From Polytrichum commune (taxonomy: Eukaryota > Streptophyta > Polytrichopsida > Polytrichales > Polytrichaceae), in the NCBI GenBank assembly GCA_950295325.1, contig OX485805.1:35949501-36013500 (forward strand): a stretch of 64,000 nt of DNA. Reading direction: 5' to 3'. Each line of letters starts with the position of its first letter. Positions within the stretch are counted from its first letter, which is position 1. The position numbers were made by a program, and so were the translations under genes. Below the pieces are notes generated by a model. That model searched no databases, was not told where the DNA came from, and saw only the letters and a program-made list of their open reading frames with translations. Positions 57,181-64,000 of this stretch are shown in pieces.

Positions 57181-58750
57181 AAGAATCTCACCTTATCTTG
57201 GAATGCATCCTCGCTCAACATTGTTATGCCTTCTGTAGTTAGGCTTTTTGCTATCACTAAAATACTCACATAAAAAAAACCCATGGAATCAAATCATAGG
57301 AAAGACTAAGCTAGTATCTATAAGGGTTATGTCACATTGGGTTAAGGATTATAATAACAATCTAAGTCTTTTACTCCCTTGTTCCTTCTTTACTATACTT
57401 AATTTCCACTCGTATGATTCCTTGTACTTCTTCCATCGTGGGTGTTTTCTATCTTATGTGTGTGGACTCCTATCATTCTAATTTCATCCTCTAATTAGTC
57501 GTGAAGCTCAAGAGCTTGGCAAATTGCCAATGGCTAATCGTCAAGACAAAGTCCGAGGTAATGTCTTCTGAATGCCACATCGTCTTTAAATATCATAAAT
57601 CATGCTTTGCAATAATCTCAAATTTAATTATCTTAATTCAACTTACAGTCATTCGGCCATTCTTCCAAGACTCTAATCACCATCTTCATCTTCAGCTTAT
57701 TTGGTAACTTCTCACAACAATTATCCACAAGATTATGTAGAATCAATGCATCAACAACTATGTTATATCCATTAATTAAGTCTTAAACTACTTTAGTCTC
57801 AAATTGAATTGCCTTGGTAATATCTTACTCTATTCCAACAACTTCTCATTCTCAGGTTGGTATTATATTGTCTCTTGGAGCTTATAGCCTACTACTATGT
57901 ATTTCTATTGCATGCGTTCATACCATTAGTCTCATGCCAGGTTAAGTCACGTAGTTGTTTCCAATCTATATTCTATCACAGTTGTCACTCTGCACTCTCT
58001 CTTTCTCTCTTAGGGGAGACACTTGTAAAGCCTATGGTGTGAGCCCAAAATTATATCCACATGTGTTGTTAACATTTGTAAAACATTACAAGTGATGTTT
58101 TTATGATTTATGACTACTCACAAAAATATAAAAAGAGTGAAGCCTGAAGAAAGCTAAATTTTAGCATTAGGCTTGTATGGAGTGGATTGACTAAGTTTAG
58201 TAGCGTGAGGACATGACATTGGTAGAAAATGTGGTAGGTAGAAAGCCAAAGTTAGTTAAATATTTGAATTAGGATCTTTGTTGATCGATTGAGGGAGGAA
58301 GGCTTAGGAAATAAGATGAAAGCCTACAAAGTAGGAGGAGATCTCGAAGGCTTATCGTGAGCCTTGAGGGTGCTCACCTCCTCAAACTCATTATTTAAGA
58401 CCTCGTTCTTCCCTCACTCATCCTCTCTTTCTTTCATGCTCCTTGACACTCCATGTGTTATAAGTGTGGGTGCGTGGGAAGCAAGATAGGAGCACGTGTG
58501 TGTGCATGGGTGTAAGGTTAGGAGCCAAGGCTAGTTGGCATTGAAGAGGGCTTGACCTCTTCTTGGTAATAGTTGGGCGTGAACGATTTAAAGTTCAATT
58601 TATGGCTTTTGTTTGAGTACTTGGATTTACATTGATTAGCCTTATACTTATACGGATGTGCAAGTCTCTTATGGGAACATTTAGTTTTGTTGGACTTACA
58701 AAGTTACCTTATTGAAGTAGGTGAGCTTGTGTGTGTGTGGAGTAAGAGAG
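57181..58750. other. Intergenic, no gene recognised
   Basis: AT-rich. The part 57360-57490 shares a repeat with 51938-52055 in reverse. Nothing else was identified. Confidence 0.45.
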
Positions 58751-58751
58751 A

Positions 58752-59310
58752 GGGAACAACGTAGAATTGCGACCATGTACTTTTTGGCAGTAGAAATGTT
58801 ATTGTATATTCATGTAGAGGACTTCATTAGCTATCCATGGATACCAAGAACTCATTTTTTGGACTTCATATGAATTCTTGAGAGCCAAAAACCGAGACTA
58901 TGTCCAAACTTCCAAAAACTAGTGAAAAAGTGCAGATTCAAAGGGAACAGCATAGAATTGCGACCATATAATTTTTGGCAGTATAAATATTATTGCATAT
59001 TCATGTAGAGGACTTCATTACCTATCCATGGATACCAAGAACTCATTTTTTGGATTTCATATGAATTTTTGAGAGCCAAAAAACCGAGACTATGTCCAAA
59101 CTTCTAAAAAATAATGAAAAAGTGCAGATTCAGAAGGAACAGCGTAGAATTGCGACCATATATTTTTTTGCAGTAGAAATATTATTTCATATTCATGTAG
59201 AGGACTTCATTACATATCCATGGATATCAAGAACTCATTTTTGGGACTTCATATGAATTTTTGAGAGCCAAAAAACTGAGACTATGTCCAAACTTCCAAA
59301 CAAATAGTGA
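58752..59310. repeat. 191-bp tandem repeat, three copies
   Basis: Three consecutive units starting near 58752, 58943 and 59135 (the GAATTGCGACCAT landmark at 58764, 58955 and 59147; spacing 191 and 192 bp). Units share TTCATGTAGAGGACTTCATT and CCGAGACTATGTCCAAACTT with scattered substitutions. It is a minisatellite or satellite monomer array, non-coding. Confidence 0.93.
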
Positions 59311-60290
59311 CACACTCTTATAATATTTAGACTTAAAGTATTGGATTCATTAGGTAAGAAGGGGTGTGTGTAATTTTTGAATGTATTGGTGATTGACCAT
59401 TGAGGTAAGTGTTTTTAAACATTCACACTTTTTTGGTTGAAATAATTATACATTGAAATATCAAGAAGCAGTTACTACGTGTCATTCCAACATTTTCCAT
59501 TCGGGCTAGGACGAAATTAAGGGTGGCGAACTTTGGGTGACATATGGCCTAGTCAATCCCTCCTCTCATGATCCTATCTCTCTCGGCTCTCAATGTCATT
59601 TACTCTTCCACTCCAACTAATCGTGTTAAACAATAATTAAACAACTATACAAGGCTATTGACCTTTTTCTTTGGCAAGTAGTCTTTATTCTTTATCTCAG
59701 ATTGAGTGGACTACTTGCATGCTTATGGCTATAATATGGTTGAGACCATCGCTAACTCCAAGACACAACCATTGATCTCTCTCACCCTCTTGGCAATCTA
59801 TTTGCCGATTTCAACGCTCATGGCTATTGCTAGAATTCACATACGACAACACTTTCATTCAAAAAACATGTTCAACAATCAAGTTTGTACTTCACAGACA
59901 TCAAGACTATTACACATGAAAGGTCTTTATTTCTCATCTCAAAATTCAAAGACTCAAGAATTCGAATCACTCGGTTCCATATCAGCCTATTGTTGTTTCT
60001 CACAAGTATCTCACTTGGAGAATACCTAATTCTAAACTCAATCATTGAGTGTTGATGCTTCTACTAGCCTCTTGCTATTATTTTGAGACTATGTTTGATT
60101 TTCACGATTGAAAATAGTATGAGCAGGCAATGGCCTACCTCCCCTTTATGAGCGAGGAGGGGAAGGTCATTGCAGCAACCGCCTTGGAACATCAATAGCC
60201 CCATGTTCCCACTTGGTATGGGTTTCCAACTTTCTATCACCTCTAGTTCTCACTAACTTTCGGAATTGAGCATACAAGCCAGGCTATAGC
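59311..60290. other. Intergenic, no gene recognised
   Basis: No domain or repeat was identified. An open frame on plus (59706-60029) lacks recognisable features. Confidence 0.4.
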
Positions 60291-60299
60291 CAAAAAATT

Positions 60300-62880
60300 G
60301 AGCTTACACCTTCCATCCACATGTATCCCAACACCCCTTGTAATAATCTCTATACAAGAAACTAACTTTACAGCCACTAAATCTACAAAACATATATATG
60401 AGAAATTTCTTAATTATAAATTATTTTTAACAACACACACAACATTATACAATGCACACACCAAAGAATGACATATAGAGTACATAGGGCCAGACTACTA
60501 ACACCAATCTATAACAAATACGCATGTCCAGGGAACCTCCCAAAAATACCTATTCATGCCGACATATCACCATTCCTCCAAATAACACGAATCGCAAACC
60601 AACCACTCCAACCCTAGCTAATGATAAACATGTGTATGTCATCACACATAGAGGACCTTCCCCTCATCCCAATTATACAAACCACCATAACATAATAAAT
60701 TGACACCCACCCCAATCACATTTACATACTATGCGGAGACTTCAACCGTGACACTACCCTAATTAATAGACAAAATAATGAACAAACTACACCGCCCCAA
60801 CCAGAAAACTACCATTGAAGAGCACTATCCTACTTCCCAACAAACATAAACCTCTCAAGACAACGCAGACACAACTACACACAAAATATCCTAATCAACG
60901 GCTATTATATAAAACCCCAAACAATGACCTCTATACCTCCACAACCAATATTACCCTTGAGCTTAACTTTGATCATCTATCTAAAAATCTTCATATCCCA
61001 CCAAATACTCTAATCGCAAAAAAACCACCCATACCACCAAATTTAACCCCAAAACTATGAAACCTTCCCAACCCAATTCTCCAAGACAAGCTCAACCCCA
61101 AATTGACGAACTCGCACCACTACTAAATAATCATCAACTCGCACAAGAACAATGGCAAACAATCTGCACCACCTTAGATAACCTCATCACCAATATATTA
61201 GACATGATCCAGGAAACATATTGCACACCACCAATCCCAACAATCTCAAACATATTGTGAAACAAGGAGGTAATCTTTCAAAAAAAAACTCCAAAAAACC
61301 TAGAAAATTTACCTTACAGCTTACCACCTCATTCGAAAAACAATTTATATAGTTAAAAATAAATTAACTAGTGCAAGCACCACATAAACCAAGAAATCCG
61401 AACCTTCACCCATACCATTATACCCCCACCCCCAAACTCCTAACTTCCATATGATATAAGGATAGTTACAATAGCTAGGATTGCAAGAAAAGCCAAAAAT
61501 GACACCCAAAATACCACAACTTAATATTCATTAAAACAAGTTCAAAAGCTATATCCAAATACCGACCCAATACTGACAATTTTTATGAAAAAAACCCCAA
61601 GAAATCAAGAGAAAACTTTCCAAAAATAATGACATCCCCCATTTGATTGTCTCATTGATAGATATAGTAACATCCTTACTAACCCAAAAGATATCACAAA
61701 ATAAATCTACACCCAACAATCAATTAGCAACATGCCAACAGTCCCAACATGTCACTACCAACTGACAACCCAAAAAACTATACTTGTAGAGTTTGACAAT
61801 ACCCATGGCATGGTCTCAATGGCTTGACTATTATAGCAAGAGAAGAACCACAAATCCCTCTCCACACATATCTTAACCTAAAAACATAAGACATATGCCT
61901 TAAAAACCTTGCCCATGGAAAAAAAAACCGGACCAGTTAGAATTTCCAACTCCATATTAAAAAACATGCCTCTGCATTTTCACAACGTCACTACTATTTT
62001 TTCACTCACTACTACAAACAAATTAAATCCCCTCAATATGGAAAACCAACCTCACCGTACTCATATACAAAAAGGCGACCCACACTGCCTCACAAACCAT
62101 AAAATAGTGGCACTCGCCAACACAATTTACAATATTTACCATCAAATTTAAATCTATATTATCCTTTGATAGAGAAGCTTGCCTACCCATCAAGAACATG
62201 TCCTATCTACAACTCCCCCAATGCAGACTCATGGGGAATGCAAACACATGGCCACATGTACTACTAAAATGCCAACAACAACACATTCATGCACTAACTA
62301 CAAAAGGACACAACAAAGCCATATGGGAACTAAGAAAACTTATCTTCTCAAATACCAATTCAAGTCACTTTACACTCATGAATGCAAGGACTCATAACGG
62401 ACTACCTCAAAACAACAAAATACTACCTTGGCTCCATGTGTCCTTGGTGATCAAAGATGCCACTGCAACGCTAGACTTGAACCCAACATACTATGCATAG
62501 TAGGCCACCCATATAACGACCCCCCACCGACAACCTCCAGCCTAGAACTCACAATATAATTTATGGAATTCACATATGCAATGACATGTTCTTTGAAGGA
62601 TCCATCAGCATGAAAACTACAAAACACCAACCACTTATAAATATTCTCATTACAAAATGATGGAAAGTAACCCCACTCATGGTATTTGTAGCCGGCACTA
62701 GAGCAACTACACACATACCATCAATGAAATACTTAGAACTCCAACTAAAATTTCATGGTTATTAAAATAAAATAGAACCCTAAATAAATGAACACAATTG
62801 CCATACAATATGCACACTCTATACTAATCCACAAACTCAAAATAAAAACCCAACAAACCACCGTTAATCTCCAAGACCCA
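60300..62880 (+). pseudogene. LINE (non-LTR retrotransposon) remnant
   Basis: Plus-strand remains of a LINE polyprotein, A/C-rich, with many stops and a large internal deletion. In order: apurinic endonuclease part with IISIQETNFTATKSTKHIYE (QET at about 60355-60363) and the ILCGDFNRD motif (GDFN at 60735-60746), then RQRRHNYTQNILINGYYI; a linker part at 61057-61260 (QEQWQTICTTLDNLI); a short piece of the reverse transcriptase start at 61930-62150 (SNSILKNMPLHFH, KKGDPH-like, LTNHKIVALANTIYNI); then the C-terminal region from 62200 (NTWPHVLLKCQQQHIHALTT, KAIWELRKLIFSNTN) and traces to about 62870 (NTIAIQYAHSI). The RT catalytic core is missing. The order matches one element in one orientation. 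Confidence 0.78.
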
Positions 62881-64000
62881 CCATAGGCCAACAAACCATA
62901 AGGAAAGCACCAACAATCCAACCCCACGTTACCAAACCTACTTAGAAACTTACATAACATACCAAAGGATAACAAACCAAAAGATTAATAATGGCACCAA
63001 CCACTTTTAGCTCATTTAGGGAATAGGTTGTTGGTTAACGCCACGTTTCCTGCCTACCAAGTCACTTTAAACCTATATCTACTCAAAAATGCTTCTCGTG
63101 AATTGAACCCAAACCCTATACAAAGAGTAAACACCACTCCCAACCAAAAAAAGATCCAATGACCCGGTGCCCACTCACTACCAAAAACTCACCCTTATAT
63201 AACCAACAAGTTATAAACAATGAATACTTTGTTCCTGCCAAGGCTACTAATCACAAACATAGTGTCTACTCCCTGTAAAAGGTGAAGTACTTCTACACCC
63301 AAAGTCATTGTCCTTTAGGACGTGGCCAAGGATGCTTTACGAACATACACTCTATTCACTCTACCCTACTTCAATGAAGTGTTACTTACACAATATTATA
63401 TGTAGTTTCATACTCCAAATTTTGAACTGCAGTTATACTTAGAGTCCATGCTCCAAAAAGTTTAGGAAAATGAAAATTTTGGAAAGTTGTTTTGTGACCA
63501 GGGTCTAAATATCAAGTCATCAAAATTTTGCTTCTTTCTTTGCCTGAATAATTTTACATTCACAATCCCTCGCATACATATAATAGCCTTGTAGTGAAAA
63601 AAAAATAGTGCTAAATTGGCTTTTACTCTAGAGATAATAATTTCATTCTATGGTGAAATAGGATCCCCTCGCCTCAAACTACAATAGTTGGATTAATGTG
63701 GGTGGACAATTAGCGTGGAAATAATTAGCGTGGGCTGCACTACACTAAATATTGTATTTAGTGTCACTTACTATGTGGATATAGACAAGGCCATAGCTTC
63801 TCACTATGGATTCCATTTGATGGCAACAAAGATTACAAAAGGTTGTATGGACAATATGCTTGGTAAAAATTTACATTCTTAGCAAAATGCTATAGCATTG
63901 TGTAACATTGGATGGTAAGTGCCACTAAACACCATAAACGATGCAGTTGTTGGCTCTCCCCATGACACAATGACAATGGAATGTGTGAATGTTCACAACA
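62881..64000. other. Intergenic; possible tRNA-like segment, repeated motif
   Basis: Near 63090-63140 the minus strand has GGGTTTGGGTTCAATTCACG, close to a pol III B box, perhaps an old SINE or the LINE 3' end; no TSD was found. Near 63740 a self-complementary ACTAAATATTGTATTTAGT is followed by GTCACTTA, a motif that recurs in several other non-coding places in the window (for example 34888, 46935 and 48018). Confidence 0.35.

Noticed and set aside
63090-63140. Possible second tRNA-derived SINE (minus strand)
   Set aside because: The B box is imperfect, no A box is convincing and no target-site duplication was found; mentioned only as a possibility.

Overview
The window looks like nuclear DNA of a land plant. 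Supporting signs are a short TTTAGGG telomere-type repeat, an intron-rich plant LRR receptor-like protein gene, a plant-specific MIP1-type leucine-zipper gene, and many plant-style DNA transposons and LINE remnants. It is AT-rich, gene-poor and full of transposon debris with unusual poly-G/poly-C tracts. Nothing seen fixes the species; an early-diverging lineage with a fairly large genome is possible but is only a guess.

1-16.6 kb (+ strand): the 3' part of one LRR receptor-like protein (RLP) gene. Fourteen small exons of 72 or 144 bp (one or two 24-residue LRRs each) lie in a recent tandem duplication with a 5.16-kb unit (two full copies and part of a third). A further 144-bp exon and a large terminal exon follow, carrying about 15 LRRs, a transmembrane segment and a short tail without kinase. 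Every exon is phase 1 at both ends, so exons can be gained or skipped without frameshift. Two copies of one exon have lost their acceptor.

17-23 kb: a 1.3-kb DNA transposon with 8-bp target-site duplication (TSD), then AT-rich DNA with little recognisable content. 23.4-27.4 kb: decayed transposon coding sequence (Ptta/En-Spm-like pieces on +, a hAT dimerisation-domain piece on -). 29.9-33.3 kb (- strand): a complete six-exon gene model for a 557-residue MIP1-type leucine-zipper protein that lacks the usual C-terminal DUF547 domain.

34.8-64 kb: a transposon graveyard. It holds several copies of a TIR element with 8-bp TSDs encoding a conserved protein I cannot name, two copies of a 408-bp MITE (one nested in the former), a mini-CACTA element, a PIF/Harbinger-like MITE, a tRNA-derived SINE with 13-bp TSD, fold-back elements, a three-copy 191-bp tandem repeat and LINE remnants.

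The most novel item is the transposon group whose TIRs begin CTCRGGGGG-like and whose members share a protein with a GRV-x-R-x-K-x-G ... PIDLM ... W-x-D-h core. The RLP exon array is the most interesting host feature.
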